DNA of 64,000 nucleotides. It comes from Prorocentrum cordatum. Its lineage: Eukaryota; Sar; Dinophyceae; Prorocentrales; Prorocentraceae. The stretch lies in contig CAUYUJ010006513.1 of assembly GCA_963575745.1 (NCBI GenBank), positions 235,001 through 299,000 on the forward strand, given 5' to 3'. A program made the translations under genes and the position numbers. Positions within the stretch are counted from its first letter, which is position 1. Each line of letters begins with the position of its first letter. Of the stretch, positions 31,790 through 43,608 are shown piece by piece. Below the pieces are notes generated by a model. That model was not told the DNA's origin. It saw nothing but the letters and a program-made list of their open reading frames with translations, and made no database searches.

Positions 31790-31940
31790 TGAGATCCCGG
31801 CGTTGCGTCAGGAGCGGTCGCTGCGGCAGCGCGTCGCGCAGTCCGGGCGGTGCCCGCTCCTACACGGCATGCGCCGCACCCAGGCCGCGACCTGCCGCCG
31901 CCGCTGGCATTGCCATGGTGGTGGTCGTGGTCGCCCGTTG
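31790..31940 (+). repeat. Two-copy coding-like module (SGR.PLLHGMRRTQAA), copy 1
   Basis: One frame reads RQERSLRQRVAQSGRCPLLH then GMRRTQAATCRRR. The reverse complement of 42583-42735 encodes RERVAQSGRGPLLHGMRRTQ in the same order, with nucleotide similarity along most of 140 bp. Because similarity also covers the other frames, it may be a dispersed repeat rather than an exon. Confidence 0.6.
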
Positions 31941-32470
31941 CTTCACCATCCATGGGCGTTGCAATGTTTCTACACCTGTCGGCGATTCCGAAGGGTGTGG
32001 CTTGCAAAGGGTGTGGTTTGAAACCGGCACTCTCTGGGAGCACCCTGGGGGGCAAGCGGGGACATCGATAGAGTTCTCCGCCGAGCCCCGAGGAGGCCCG
32101 ACCAGGACAGCGTCGTGCTCCCAAGGCCCCAAGGGAGCCGATCCCAAACCACACCCCGCGTAACCATACCCTTTATAATCGCCGAACCGGGCCTTCTTGC
32201 CGGGTTTCGGGCCCTGGAGCCATTGCAGATCGATCCCAGTCGAAAAACGCCGCAGAAAGATGGGGTCTGCGGCTCTGGTCGTGGTTCCTCGAAATGCTGC
32301 AATTGTTTGGCAGCGTCGGATCTCAGGGTTGCTGCGCGGTGGGATTCTCTAGGTTCGGCCTTACTGTGGTAGAGTCGGATTGGGTACACTCCCCACCGAC
32401 CTGGGGCTTAGGGGCTCCTTGCCAACTGCGTGGGGGGGACGAACCGAAAGAAACACAGAAGGTCGCACAG
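31941..32470. other. Unassigned DNA
   Basis: Short direct repeat AAGGGTGTGG.TTG at 31990-32010. No gene recognised. Confidence 0.4.
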
Positions 32471-32854
32471 GCCGATCCCTGACCGAGCGAGGAGGAGGAC
32501 GACGACGACGACGACAACGGCGACGGAAACGATGGCGAAACAGACAAGGCCGCGACGAGGCGGGGACGAGCGGGATATGGGCGCAGAGCTGGCGGTGGCG
32601 ATGGCGACGGCGGGCGAGGCGGGGTGGCGGCAGCGGCGATGGCGGCGGCGGTGGCGGCGGTGGCGACTGCAGCGTAAGCGGTGGCTTCCGATGCGCCGCG
32701 CCTCGCGGTCCATCACCACCTCCACGGCGAAGAGGTCCGCGAGCTGGTCGCGGACGGCCTCTGCCTGCGGGGCGCAGCCGGAGAGCAGGGAATGTGGACG
32801 TCCGCCGTGGGCGCGCTTGTTCGCCTCCTCTCCTTTTGCAGGTCATCCTCCTCC
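32471..32854. other. GC-rich stretch with a possible minus-strand exon
   Basis: GACGACG and GGCGGT runs up to about 32660. One minus-strand frame (about 32815-32680) reads CSPAAPQAEAVRDQLADLFA then VEVVMDREARR, which looks coding-like, but no family or splice site is assigned. Confidence 0.3.
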
Positions 32855-32961
32855 CTCCTCCTCCTCCTCCTCCTCCTCCTCCTCCTCCTCCTCCTCCTCG
32901 TCCTCCTCCTCCTCCTCCTCCTCATCATCCTCATCATCATCAGCATCATCAGCATCATCAG

Positions 32962-33002
<41 letters not shown>

Positions 33003-33009
33003 GCATCAG

Positions 33010-33068
<59 letters not shown>

Positions 33069-33475
33069 TAGTGTCCTCCTCTTATCCTCCTCCTCCTCCT
33101 CCTCCCTCCTCCTCCTCCTCCTCCTTTTCCTGCTCCTCCTCTTTCTCCTCCTCCTCCTCATCGTCTTCCTCCCCTCCTCCTCCTCCACCTCCTCATCATC
33201 CTCATCCTCATCTTCATCCTCCTCTGCTTGTCCTCCTCTTATCCTCGTCCTCGTCGTCCTCCTCCTCCTCCTCCTCACCCTCCTCCTCCTCCTCCCTCCT
33301 CCTCCTCCTCTCCTCCTCCTCCTCCTCCTCCTCCTCCTCTGCTTGTCCCCCGCTTATCCTCTTCCTCGTCCCCCTCATCCTCCTCTTCCTCATCCTCCTT
33401 CTCCTTCTCCTCCTCCGCCTCCTCCTCCTGCTACGATTCCTACCCCTGCTATGTTCCACGTCCTCCAGCTCCTCC
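32855..33475 (+). repeat. CTC and CAT trinucleotide repeat
   Basis: CTC run to about 32925, CAT/CAG run to about 33063, then CTC/CTT runs with short interruptions to about 33475. Confidence 0.95.
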
Positions 33476-33799
33476 TCGTCCTCCTCCCCAATCGTCCCCG
33501 TCCTGCGCCTGAGTTGCTGCATGATTTTGCCATTGGCACGCAGAGCCAGCAATAAGGCCGCGCCCAGCGCACTACATGAAAGCAGCAGCGCCTGTTGGAA
33601 TCGCCCCCCTTAACCCCACATCCGCCACCGTGCCCTTGGCACGAAGTGGAGTGCCCCAAGGCTCACAGTTGTGCTGCAGCCAGGGTTCTTCTATTCCTAC
33701 GGGCCAAAACACCCAGCTTTCTGGGCGCACATGGGCGCTACTGGCACGGTGACCCCTGTCGAAAATGACCCCACACAAACCATAATTCGCCAGAAGCTC
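33476..33799. other. Unassigned DNA
   Basis: Nothing recognised. Confidence 0.35.
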
Positions 33800-34336
33800 C
33801 ACAGAGGGTCCGCAAGTGCCCCGGGACGGCCCCAGAAGGCTTCCAGACTGGCTACGATGTCCCCCAGATGGCCCTCCAAGACGCCCCAAGAAGCCTCCGA
33901 AAGCACTACCCAGAGGGCCCCAGGAGGCAAAAACCATTGTTCGCCCGCTTGTGCTTTCCGTTTAAGAATGGTGGCGTTCTCGCCTGTTCGGCTTCCCGTC
34001 GCTCGAAGACGGCCCAAGAGGCCCCCAAGATCACCCTAAGACAGCCAAAGAAGCCTCCACGAGGGCCCAAAAACGGCCCGAGGGCCATACAACGGCCAAA
34101 GAGGGGCGCCACGCGGCCCAAAAGGCCCCCAAGACGGCTCCAAGAGGCCCCGACGGGGGTCCCAAACTGACATTTCGAGCTCTCGGCCCCGAGCCCAGGA
34201 GGCCACAAGAGGCCCCCCCACCAAGAGGCCTCAAGAGGCCCCTAAGAAGCCCTATTGAAGCCCCAAGAGGCCCCTAACAGGCTCCCACGAGGCCTCCAAG
34301 AGGCCCCCACGAGGCCCCGAAACTGGCGGAAGTTAC
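33800..34336 (+). repeat. CCAAGAGG-family dispersed repeat, copy A
   Basis: CCAAGAGGCC, CCAAGACGGCC and CCACGAGGCC words recur at short intervals. Two unique boxes are embedded: GGCGTTCTCGCCTGTTCGGC near 33972, and CTGACATTTCGAGC near 34165. Both recur in the other copies, which separates this family from a plain minisatellite. Confidence 0.8.
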
Positions 34337-34443
34337 GCGGATGCGTGGGGAAAGCGTATATTGGGGCTCTTTTTCCTCAGCTCGAACAAAAGGGCCTGCG
34401 GGTATGCTACGACTTGATGGCGTCCGAATCACTCAAGATCCCC
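34337..34443 (+). repeat. Direct repeat flanking the Copia-like element, left copy
   Basis: GCGGATGCGTGGGGAAAGCG, CTCGAACAAAAGGGCCTGCG and TGGCGTCCGAATCACTCAAG occur here and at 38530-38641 with about 90% identity by eye. The pair brackets the Copia-like element plus its TAC repeat. Confidence 0.9.
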
Positions 34444-34663
34444 AGCGCGCCGCCTGGCCGAGCGGGGGCGGGTGGTGAGCCCGTCCCCCTCGGACACCCC
34501 TCGGGTCACCACTCCCTCAAGGGCCCTAGAAAGTGAAACTTAAAAACCGCAGCGCCTCGACGCGTAGTCGCGGAGGTCCAGACCCGCGCCAATGGCGCAT
34601 CTAAGCAGTACTCGGCTCAAGGCCCTACTCGGAGCACACCCCTTGTTCTCTCGGTCCCAAAGG

Positions 34664-35654
34664 CTATAAACGGGGGCTGGTCGTCCACCAGGTGTACTTG
34701 ACCTGGCTCTGGGTGGCTACAGTCCTTCTGCGGCCGCCCTTCCTAGTCTTGAGCTTCACCGCTGGCTCGCTCGGCCCCTCGATCGGAGCACGCCGCGGCT
34801 TCCCGCCGCCGCCGACGCGCGGCAGGGCACCCGCGCGGCACCAACTCGGCCTCGCACACTGGCAGAACCAGCAAACCAAGGAAAACCCTGGCAATGCGAG
34901 CAGGGGCCCTAGGCCCACGCCTGCCAGCAGCACAGCCAGGCTCACGCAGTAGCCCTCACTCGCGACTCCTGGCATGGCCACTGGAGTCAACGCACTCCCG
35001 TCCAACTCCTGCGGTGCCTCGCTCGCACAGCTCGGTCGAGCCCCCCTTCGCCTTTTTGGGTACTGGCACAGCCACTGCAAGCAACACCTTCAGCAGGGTT
35101 GACTGGGCCTGGAAGTCGGTCGGCATGGCCCCGACTCCAGCTACCCTCGAGGCCCCTGGCACGGGCACCTCCTTCAGTCCGCAGTTCTCACGGAGCCACT
35201 CGAGGCGTGTCCTCGGCGACACCTTTGTGCCGAGCTCCGCCAGGTTGCCGCCCCCAGCAACGGGCTCGAGGATGGTGATCTTCTTGGCCGCCAACTGCTG
35301 GATCCAGACCGTCTTCGCGGCCAGGTGCTTGATCCGCCCTGTGCCCTGGCGCCTCGCAAGCGCTCTCGCACTCGAGCTGGCACATCGCCAGCTCACGCGC
35401 ACGCTGTAGCCCATGAACGTGAAGAGCGCCTTCAGCCCAAGCCCTTCGCTGAGACCTCGAGCTCCAGCGTGCCACTCGGCATCGCAGCTGCTACGGGGCT
35501 GCACGCCCAGGCCCCATGGTGCCCTTCAGATACATTGCCAGCCTCTTGAGGGCGCGCACGCCCGCCTCCCGGGGCGACGACATGCACGAGGTCAGGTAGT
35601 CAATGTCGAACTGAGCATCTTCACGGTCGCGAAGGTGGAACAGCAGGCACATGG
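34664..35654 (-). pseudogene. RNase H and C-terminal tail of the Copia-like element
   Basis: Read through frame changes: DIDYLTSCMSSPREAG and ALKRLAMYLKGT (pre-RNase H block), then ARRQGTGRIKHLAAKTVWIQ, AKKITILEPVAG and NLAELGTKVSPRTRLEWLRE, which is the end of a Copia RNase H. A hydrophobic stretch (SLAVLLAGVGLGPLLALPGF) and RTVATQSQVKYTWW follow, a tail I associate with dinoflagellate Copia polyproteins. Confidence 0.8.
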
Positions 35655-35935
35655 TCACGCTCCTGAACAGCTTGTGTCATCCATGCCTGTCCTGCGCGCC
35701 CCCGCCCCTGGGGTGGCGCGCGGGCTGCCCTCCTCAAGGCCTGGCGCCTCCAGCGCCTTCGCGAGGTACTTCTCGCTGGGCTGAATGCAGGTAGCGTCGG
35801 CCTCTCGCACGCGCCGCCCCCTGAGAAACTCGCAGCCGGCACCGTCGCCCTGCAGGCCTGACCACTTCACCTCGATGTCACGGCCCAAGTCCAGCACGAA
35901 GCCGGACCCTGCGACACCAGGCGCCGCGCCGTTAC
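35655..35935 (-). pseudogene. Reverse transcriptase of the Copia-like element, second half
   Basis: In a new frame: GAAPGVAGSGFVLDLGRDIE, VKWSGLQGDGAGCEFLRGRR and CIQPSEKYLAKALEAPGLE, ending TPGAGARRTGMDD. These follow the DD box in the same family. Confidence 0.75.
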
Positions 35936-37128
35936 AAGTCGCCCATGTGCAGCTCCACCGGGCATGCGAACTCGGCGCACCAGAAGAACTGGGGCGCGGT
36001 CGGTGGCCACTCGAAGCCCCTGGCCACGAGCTGCTCCGCTGCAAACTCGACCCGGCGCTTCCCTCCAGCACGCCGCCCTGGCAACTGCTTCGCGAGCTGC
36101 CAAACGCAGTCCTCGGCGTCGCCCTTCGTGCGGCCCTCTTCCAGGACCTCAGGTGGGCACTCGACCCACGCGCCCTCCTCCTCGGGGGCATGGTAGTACG
36201 CGTCCTCCGCGTCAACAGTGAAGGCGGGCCATCCGTGCTTCAGAGCCACATAGCCCACCACTCGGCTGTCAGCCTTGCTGCTCCCTGGCGCGAAGACGTC
36301 GTCGCGGTATTCCTGCCACTTGAACTCTCGCGCGACGTACCTTGACATAGCGATCCTGCATCCGAGGTTCGCGTCCCACTTGCAGACATGGCCCCAGCGG
36401 GCGCTAATCCTCTCGCCGGCGGCCTCGCCCCGCTCGACGAGCTTGCCCACCCCGCGCTGCCTCAGGCCGTCGAGGGCCCGTTTGGTGGAAGTCTCGACCA
36501 ACCGCGAGTCCGACGCATCGTGGGAATCAGGGGCGCCCACGTCCCTGGGGATCTGCAGGAGGTCAGGCCGAACGTCATCACAGTGCTCTGCAACTGCTAC
36601 GCTAACACGGGACCTCGCAAGAGTGCCTCGGTTGTCACCCCCCTCCGCGGGTCGCTTCGGCGATCGACCTATCGGGGGCGTCTGCGGAGGTGCACTTGGC
36701 GGTGCAGTGGCTTTCGGCGTCATGGGGGCGTCGCCCCCACCGCCGCCCCCAGCCGGCGTCTGCGTCGCAGGCCCCGCCCGCCTGCCCCCAGCAGGCGCCT
36801 CGGCGCCGCCCGCACCTTCGACCGAAGGCGCCGCCATGGGCTCGCCCGTCTGGCGTGCTGGCCCGCCGCCATGGGCGGCCCCAGTGGTCTGGGCAGTAGC
36901 GTTCGGGTCTGGCTGAGTCCCAGCTGCCTCTTGCGCCGCCAGGTCGGCGTCCGCAGCGGCAGGGGGCGCCACGATAGGCTCGATCCCACGCGGGACAGCG
37001 CCCTGCCCTCGGCGAAGCCACGGCACGCGCGTGATCGCCGCCACGGCGGCGCGGTTAAATCTCGGCTCTGCGGGCAGCCTCTTGACGGTCCTCGCCGTGA
37101 CTAGCTCACCCGTCTCGAGGGTGCACAT
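35932..37128 (-). pseudogene. Reverse transcriptase of the Copia-like element, first half
   Basis: After a proline/alanine linker the core begins: RYVAREFKWQEYRDDVFAPG, VVGYVALKHGWPAFTVDAED then AYYHAPEEEGAWVECPPE, and QLAKQLPGRRAGGKRRVEFA. The first catalytic aspartate is present in the VDAEDAYYHA strand. The ORF ends at VELHMGDL, where family members have a DD box (HMDD-like): the first aspartate is glycine and a stop plus frame change follow. Confidence 0.88.
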
Positions 37129-37158
37129 GTGCTCGTCGGTGTCGTAGCTCTTCCCCAG

Positions 37159-37998
37159 TCAGACTGCCCTCGCGAAGCCCATGTCACCCTTGTGGTACAC
37201 TTTGCCTCTCGCCCTCCGATTCTTGCCTCCTGGCAGAAGCGCCAGGACGGACTCTCCTGGTGAGGCCACGTCCCTGGTGTAGGCGCGGCCGGTGAGGTCC
37301 TCGTGTGCAGTGCGACCGCTCGCCTTGATCCTCAGGTTGGTGCATGCCCAGCCCGCGTGGGGTTGCGCCTCCAGCGCGCTCCTGCTCGTGCGGAACTGTG
37401 CCTGGATGATGCCATTGGCATTCTCGGAGGGGTTCGACTGTGAGCTGAACGTAGGTGCAGGTCCCACGACCACGAGGATGGGCAGCTCCGCCTCAACCTT
37501 GTTGGCCAGGTCCATCATGACGTCCTCGTGGTCTGGCCTTCGGATGACCTTCTGATGGAAAAGGCTCTTGATGAACGCCGCCGTGGCTGCCACCGTGTAG
37601 GGATCAGCGCGTCGGTCGGGCTTCGGGGCACTGCGCATGGCGCCTGTGTCAGCACCCGCGACCACCAGCACCACTTCCTCGTCCTGTCTTTGGCCATCCT
37701 CGGTGCGGGGGCCCGCCTCCACGGCGTCGGCCGCCTCACCCTTGAAGAATGCCAGGTCGAGGCCGATCACGGGGAGGCGTTCCACCTCCGCGTCCAGCAA
37801 CTCGCGGGGCCTGTCGCGACCACGTCCCATCTGACAGTGCTCACACCAGCGCCTCGGTGGGCAGTGCTGGTTCTCCTCGTGGCGCTGCCTTTCCTCTGGC
37901 GTTGGCTCACGGACGTCGGGGAACGTGGTCGGCTCCACCACCTGCCCCGACTCAGCCTGACACATCCTCTCCTCACGCCACAGCTCGCGGAAATCATC

Positions 37999-37999
<1 letters not shown>
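37159..37999 (-). pseudogene. Integrase region of the Copia-like element
   Basis: WCEHCQMGRGRDRPRE matches the zinc-binding segment before the integrase core (other ligands HEENQHC). VIGLDLAFFK fits the first catalytic-aspartate strand, and FSSQSNPSENANGIIQAQFR fits the block holding the catalytic glutamate (SENANG). LVVAGADTGAMRSAP lies between. It ends at a TGA at about 37159, after GDMGFARAV, where the same frame continues into the RT. Confidence 0.85.
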
Positions 38000-38529
<530 letters not shown>

Positions 38530-38530
<1 letters not shown>

Positions 38531-38641
38531 GCGGATGCGTGGGGAAAGCGTATCTTAGGGCTTTGTTTCTCCAACGCAGCTCGAACAAAAGGGCCTGCGG
38601 GAATGCTACGAGTTTATGGCGTCCGAATCACTCAAGATCCC
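38530..38641 (+). repeat. Direct repeat flanking the Copia-like element, right copy
   Basis: Partner of 34337-34443, same orientation. It starts directly at the end of the TAC/GAC repeat. Confidence 0.9.
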
Positions 38642-39565
38642 GAGCAAAAACTGCCCCCAAGAGGACCCCGAGAACGCCCCGAAGGAACCCCAAGCAGCAT
38701 CCCTGAAAACTCTGACCCTCAACCCTTGCACGGTGGCGGGATGGGCCGAAGGCCATTAGGTCCGCCGCCCCCTGCTTGCAGGGGTGCACGGCGTGCTGGA
38801 CGTTTCAGGTTTTGGTTTTGGTTCTTTTTCCAAAAGAACTTCCCAGTGGGCTCCGGCAGAACCCGCCGGCCACCCGGAATTTCCCCAAACGTGCTCAACG
38901 ACCGCAAAAAATCCTCCAAGAACGGCCGTTTCGCTCGGGACATCCTCAAAAAATCGCGAAGATGGCCCAAGATGGCCTCCAAGTCCGCCCGAGATGGTCC
39001 AAGACGGCCTCCAAAACGGCCCAAGAGAGTCCAAGACGGCCCAAGACGGCCCAAGAGGCCCCCCAGAGGCCTCCCAGACGGCCCAAGAGGCCTCCAAGAG
39101 GTCCTCCAGGAGAGTCCGAAGAGGCCAAAATCATTGATTTTCCTTGGTTTTTGAAGGATTTTGGCATTTGCGCCTTTTCGGCTCTCCGACGGCTCAAGAC
39201 GGCCCAAGAAGCCCCCAAGATCGCCCAAGAGGCCCCCAAGAGAGCCCCATGATGGCCCAAGTGGCCTCCAAGATGGCCCCTAGAGGGCCCCAAGAGGGCC
39301 CAAGAGGCCTCCAACACGCCCAAGATGGCCTCCCAGACGCCCAAGATGGCCTCCAAGACGGCCCTGGAGCATTCCAAGCGGGCCCCAAGTCGGCCCATAG
39401 AGGCCCCCCAAACGGCTTCCGACGGCTTCAGACGTGCCAGGAACCCACCAAGATGGCCGAAGTTGGCTCGAAGCTGGCCCGAGACGGCCCAAAAAGCCCC
39501 AAAGATCGCCCAAAGCTTGCCCAAGAGGCCTCCAAGACGGCCAAGATGACCTTCAAGATGCCCAC
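38642..39565 (+). repeat. CCAAGAGG-family dispersed repeat, copy B
   Basis: Dense GGCCCAAGAGGCC and CCAAGACGGCC words, with the unique box TTTTTGAAGGATTTTGGC then CGCCTTTTCGGCTCTCCG near 39152-39190. AGCATCCCTGAAAACTCTGACCC near 38696 is a terminal motif shared with 45836. Confidence 0.82.
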
Positions 39566-40194
39566 GTGTTCCCCGAAGGCTTTCCAAACCGATTCGGGGA
39601 ACACGAGGTCCGATAGCTTGGCAGGTCTAGCCTCAACGTTCGGCCACATAGGCGCTTCCAAAAAGGCAGGGGGCGGCGGTGATTCGCCGTAGGCGTCTTC
39701 GATAAGCATGGTTCGAATACATGTCGAATGTTTGCCAATCTCCCACCCAAAACGCACCCTTTGAATCGAATTCGAATAGACCCGCGTCTCTGTTCAAAGG
39801 CCCACTGCTGTGCAATGGATTGCTCTGGCACTCGTATGTCCTGCGTGACCGAGGCGAGCCAACTTGCACGCGCCCGACTGGTGCACGGAAAGACTTGGAG
39901 CACTAATAAACGCGCAAACGCAGAAATTCTGATTGCGAGTACCTCATCCCCAGTTGAGCGCGTCGGGATGCTTATTGCGGTATTTGACGGGAGACTCTTT
40001 GATATTGACTTCTGCCCGTACCTCGACGATGCTCTGATCTCGCCCAGGCACCCGCAAACCAGCTTCAGACCATATCGGTCGAGCACGGAATGTTTCTCGT
40101 GGTCGGTGGGCACGAAATATCCAGCGAGGATGTCTCGATGTCCTCAAGAACGCAGATGGTTCAACCTGCATCGTCCTTCCGCTGCTCGCACCTG
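39566..40194. other. Unassigned DNA with coding-like frames
   Basis: A minus-strand frame near 39710-39580 reads TMLIEDAYGESPPPPAF then ARPAKLSDLVFPESVWKAFG. A plus-strand frame near 39900-40040 is also balanced. Neither is assignable. Confidence 0.3.
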
Positions 40195-41299
40195 CTAATC
40201 TGTTGTCACCACATCTCGAGCGCAGCGCTTATCTCCTCCACCTCGCACGTTGGTGGGGAGATGATGCTGCGCAAGGTCGCGCGCTGGCGCGACCCACTCG
40301 CAACACCCCACGAGCGGCGTGGCTTCTGCAGGGCTTGGAGACCGTTGCCGCCCAAGACTCGATTCACGATGTCGTTCGACTCGCTCCCGTCCAGGGTGGT
40401 GGATGTGGTTCGCCTCGCTGTCGACACCCTCCGCATCCGGACTCTCGTCTCCCGCCCACTGGATTGCCACGGCCTCCTCTGGCTCGACCGCGAACCGCAG
40501 TAACATCCCGAGGCTCTCTCCAGTACTGCGACCGCGTAGCTCGAGAACTTGCGAGCGCGCGCTGCAAACTCCCCCGGCTCTCATCTGCCGAGATCTCGGG
40601 CTGATCAAGCCCCTTCGTGTACACCAGTAATGATCGCCAGTATCCTCCTAATGCAACTCTTGTCGCTATCTGTCAAGGGGCCCTGGGACACACAAATAAA
40701 CACACACACAAATAGCAGGATTCCCCACATTTTCCTATATGTTCTGGGATTTTGCCTTCCCCCCCACTGCCCATATTTTCCCACAATTCCTGGGGATCGA
40801 CGATGAATTGTGTCTGTGTGTTTCTTCCCCTCCTGAATCTGGGCTTCCGTCTTCTCGGTGGCGCCTGGCAGAGCGGCCCGTGGGCATCTAACCTGCCCTT
40901 CGACCCTCGCCTGTCGCACCTCGCTGCGGCTCCTCTCCATCGTGCGCAGCTCCTTGGCGAATGCTTGCCGCGGCTCCCGAAGCCGTTGGACCAGTGCGTG
41001 CCTATTGGACCTCCCCGTCCGTCTTTGCTGGCGCGCATTGCTGCACAACTGTGGTGCAGTGCTGCCGGTCGTATCCTCTGCCGCTGGTGTCCCTGATGCA
41101 TCATTCCAGGTCTGCTCGAAGCTATTGCCGGCTGACTTGGCAGCTCACCGCCCTGCGAATCACTGTCGAGCTCCACCTTGAATCCCTCGGCCGTCCTCCT
41201 CAGGCCGTTCCAGGTCGTAGCGTCGCGCTTCACCCGTCGGTGGCCCGTGCCCGCGCCAAGCGCGCCTGGCACGACCAAGGGCGCGCGGAGATGAGGCAC
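40195..41299 (-). CDS. Hypothetical coding-like region, possibly interrupted by an intron
   Basis: The upper part (41250-40835) has balanced, charged frames, for example LVQRLREPRQAFAKELRTME then RSRSEVRQARVEGQ, which would form a coiled coil. The lower part (40608-40195) reads SQVLELRGRSTGESLGML, LRFAVEPEEAVAIQWAG and DEANHIHH-like text. Between them lies the 160-bp module shared with the intron at 27 kb. The module ends in CCCAG|GGG, an AG-G acceptor, so it may be an intron. No family identified. Confidence 0.35.
40673..40834 (-). repeat. Intronic 150-bp module, copy 2
   Basis: Minus strand from TTCAGGAGGGGAAGAAACAC to GTGTGTCCCAGGGCCCCTT. Similar to 27163-27312 along its length, with TGGGAAAATATGGGCAGTG and GGGGAATCCTGCTATTTGTG. 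No long outer inverted repeats surround this copy. Confidence 0.75.
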
Positions 41300-41339
41300 G
41301 CGCCCCCGGCCAAGTCCAGCGCGGCGCCTCGCTGCGGCC

Positions 41340-41534
<195 letters not shown>

Positions 41535-41641
41535 ATCCTGCTGGCGGCACGCTGCTCCTCTGCCGGCGGTGGCCGGCCTGCAGGGAGAAGCCGAGCTTTG
41601 GTCCCCCAGCGGCTCGCCTGCCGCCAGGGGTCTGACTACCT

Positions 41642-41789
41642 ACCAGACCACCCCAACCCAACCCGAAGACCCGAATTTCGGGTTGGGGGGGTAAGGGTTC
41701 CACATGTGTTTTTTCGATGTTCCCCGACCCCCCCCCACTGGAAATCGAGGGTAAATCTGAGCCTTCGGGTTGGGTTGGGGTGGTTTGGT
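41642..41789. mobile_element. 148-bp MITE-like element with 22-bp perfect inverted repeats
   Basis: ACCACCCCAACCCAACCCGA (41647 onward) is matched exactly in reverse complement over 22 bp at 41763-41784. With one mismatch the symmetry extends to 41642 and 41789. The centre holds GAATTTCGGGTTGGGG and has no coding capacity. Confidence 0.75.
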
Positions 41790-42187
41790 GGGTGGTGGGG
41801 GTCTCCTCCGGGCGTCGACCGCGGGCGAAGCGCCTGCTCGCGATAGCACGATGAGCAATGCTGAGGGCGCGAAGGCGAGTCAGGAGAGAGGCTAAGTCCA
41901 CACGTAAAAGTCCATGATGACGAAGTGCTCTCGGTCTCCGTCCGGACTCTACGTCGTCCGGACTTCACCTCTCCCGATAGGACGCTGGCACAGTAAGCCC
42001 ATGCGTAGTACTCGGTCTCCGTCTCTGGACTTAGCCTCTTCTGAAAGAGCCCAGCCTTGAGCCCAAATAGGCCACGGTCCTCCCGAAACCTCAGGGAGCG
42101 TGGGAAATGATCACCGTAACAATGATGAAACCCACGACTGTCCACCCCACCGCTAAAACCTTCCTCCTCCTCCCTCTTCTTCTTATG
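41790..42187. other. Unassigned DNA
   Basis: Short repeated phrase CTCGGTCTCCGTC at about 41930 and 42012, near GACTCTACGTCGTCC and GTAGTACT words. No gene. Confidence 0.35.
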
Positions 42188-42190
42188 ACA

Positions 42191-42237
<47 letters not shown>

Positions 42238-42280
42238 AACGACGGAGACGGCGGAGACGGCGGAAGACGACGACGACGAT
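42188..42280. repeat. GAC trinucleotide repeat
   Basis: ACGACG run followed by GGAGACGGC units. Confidence 0.93.
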
Positions 42281-42582
42281 AGATCGCGACACAACGGACA
42301 CACGATATCTCGATTTTGGGCGAGCAACGACATATGTACATGTACGCCCTCCGCGGTCTTGCCTGCACGAACGTCCGCGTTGACACGCACTCCAGGGGAA
42401 GCTAACCGCGTACGTGTACATATGTTGCTGGCCTCTGAGATTTGTTCATGTCGCAGCCCCCAGAAGTCCCGACCCTTTCCCAGGGCCGGATTTTCCTCCC
42501 GAGCCTTTTTCTGACGGCGCCGAAGCCCGGCGAGGGCCCCCGGAGGCCGACGGGGCCGAAACCCTCCCCCGTCGCGACTTCT

Positions 42583-42735
42583 TTTGGCGACGCGAGCACG
42601 ACGACGACCGCCACCATACGGCAGCGCCGACGGCGGCAGCAGGCCGCGGCCTGCGTGCGGCGCATGCCGTGCAACAGCGGGCCCCGCCCGGACTGCGCGA
42701 CGCGCTCCCGCAGCGACCGCTCCTGGGCGAGGCCG
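42583..42735 (-). repeat. Two-copy coding-like module (SGR.PLLHGMRRTQAA), copy 2
   Basis: Minus frame QERSLRERVAQSGRGPLLHG then MRRTQAAACCRRRRC. Opposite orientation to the copy at 31790-31940. Confidence 0.6.
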
Positions 42736-42787
42736 GGCCCCGCGGAGCAGACGGAGGGAAGGGCTGGACGGCGAGGCAAAGCGACGG

Positions 42788-43204
42788 CCGACGTCGGTGG
42801 TGGAGCCTCAGGCTGCGCAGAGACAGCCACCCCCGAGGCTGGCCCAGCTGGCCTCAACAGGCCTCTCGGGCAGTCCAGGGCGATCTCACGACCCCGGCGC
42901 CGCCCCCAGCGGTTCCCGCTGGCCGCTCTGCGCCCCCCCGGGGGTGGGGTGTTGAAGCCACCCGGTACTGCTCGAGTACAGTCGGACAACATTGGACAGG
43001 ACACGCGAGAGGACACAAGACCCTTCCGAGGGCCACATTGCCACAGGAATGCAGGAAGCATGGGTCGCGAGGCACAGGACACAAGGGTACCCTTGATCTG
43101 GCAGGGTCGGCCTACTAATCTGGGCCGACTGTAGCCTGTTGAGGCCAGCTGGGACCTGGGGGCGGCTGCTGGTGCGCAACCCGGAGCCTCACCACCGACG
43201 TCGG
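42788..43204. mobile_element. 417-bp element with about 75-bp terminal inverted repeats
   Basis: The left arm (42788-42862) starts CCGACGTCGGTGGTGGAGCC and ends CCAGCTGGCCTCAACAGG. The right arm (43134-43204), in reverse complement, starts CCGACGTCGGTGGTGAGGCT and ends CCAGCTGGCCTCAACAGG. No transposase between. On the minus strand, DSADVGGE could splice to APPPTSAV in frame through a GC donor and AG-G acceptor within the arms, so it is an introner candidate; the splice is speculative. Confidence 0.72.
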
Positions 43205-43249
43205 CGGAGTCCGTCACCTTAAAGCTTGAACATTTCGGGAGGCTCTCGT

Positions 43250-43362
43250 GCCCCCTCCTCCTCCTCCTCCTCCTCCTCCTCCTCCTCCTCCTCCTCCTCC
43301 TCCTCCTCCTCCTCCTCCTCCTCCTCCTCCTCCTCCTCCTCCTCCTCCTCCTCCTCCTCCCC
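43250..43362. repeat. CTC trinucleotide repeat
   Basis: Near-perfect CTC run of about 37 units. Confidence 0.98.
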
Positions 43363-43608
43363 TCCTCGTCCGTTCCGTACCTGCCTCCCCCGGCTGGGCG
43401 GAGGGCAATTCGGGGGCGGGGCAAGAGGGGCGGCGTCCTAAGGAGGCCGCCCCCCCTCCCCGCTTCCCGGAAGCCCCACCCCCTCTCTTCCAGTGGACCT
43501 GCCCGGAAGGGGGCCCCGTCCCTGACACAGAGGCCCCCCGCGGCCTCCTCGGAAGGCCGCCCCAGCCGCCCCCGCCCCATCCAGGCGACGCGACTGCGTT
43601 GCTCAGCA

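Noticed and set aside
30725-33555. Poly-His, poly-Ser, poly-Ile and poly-Met proteins
   Set aside because: Direct translation of CAT/CTC trinucleotide repeats in six frames.
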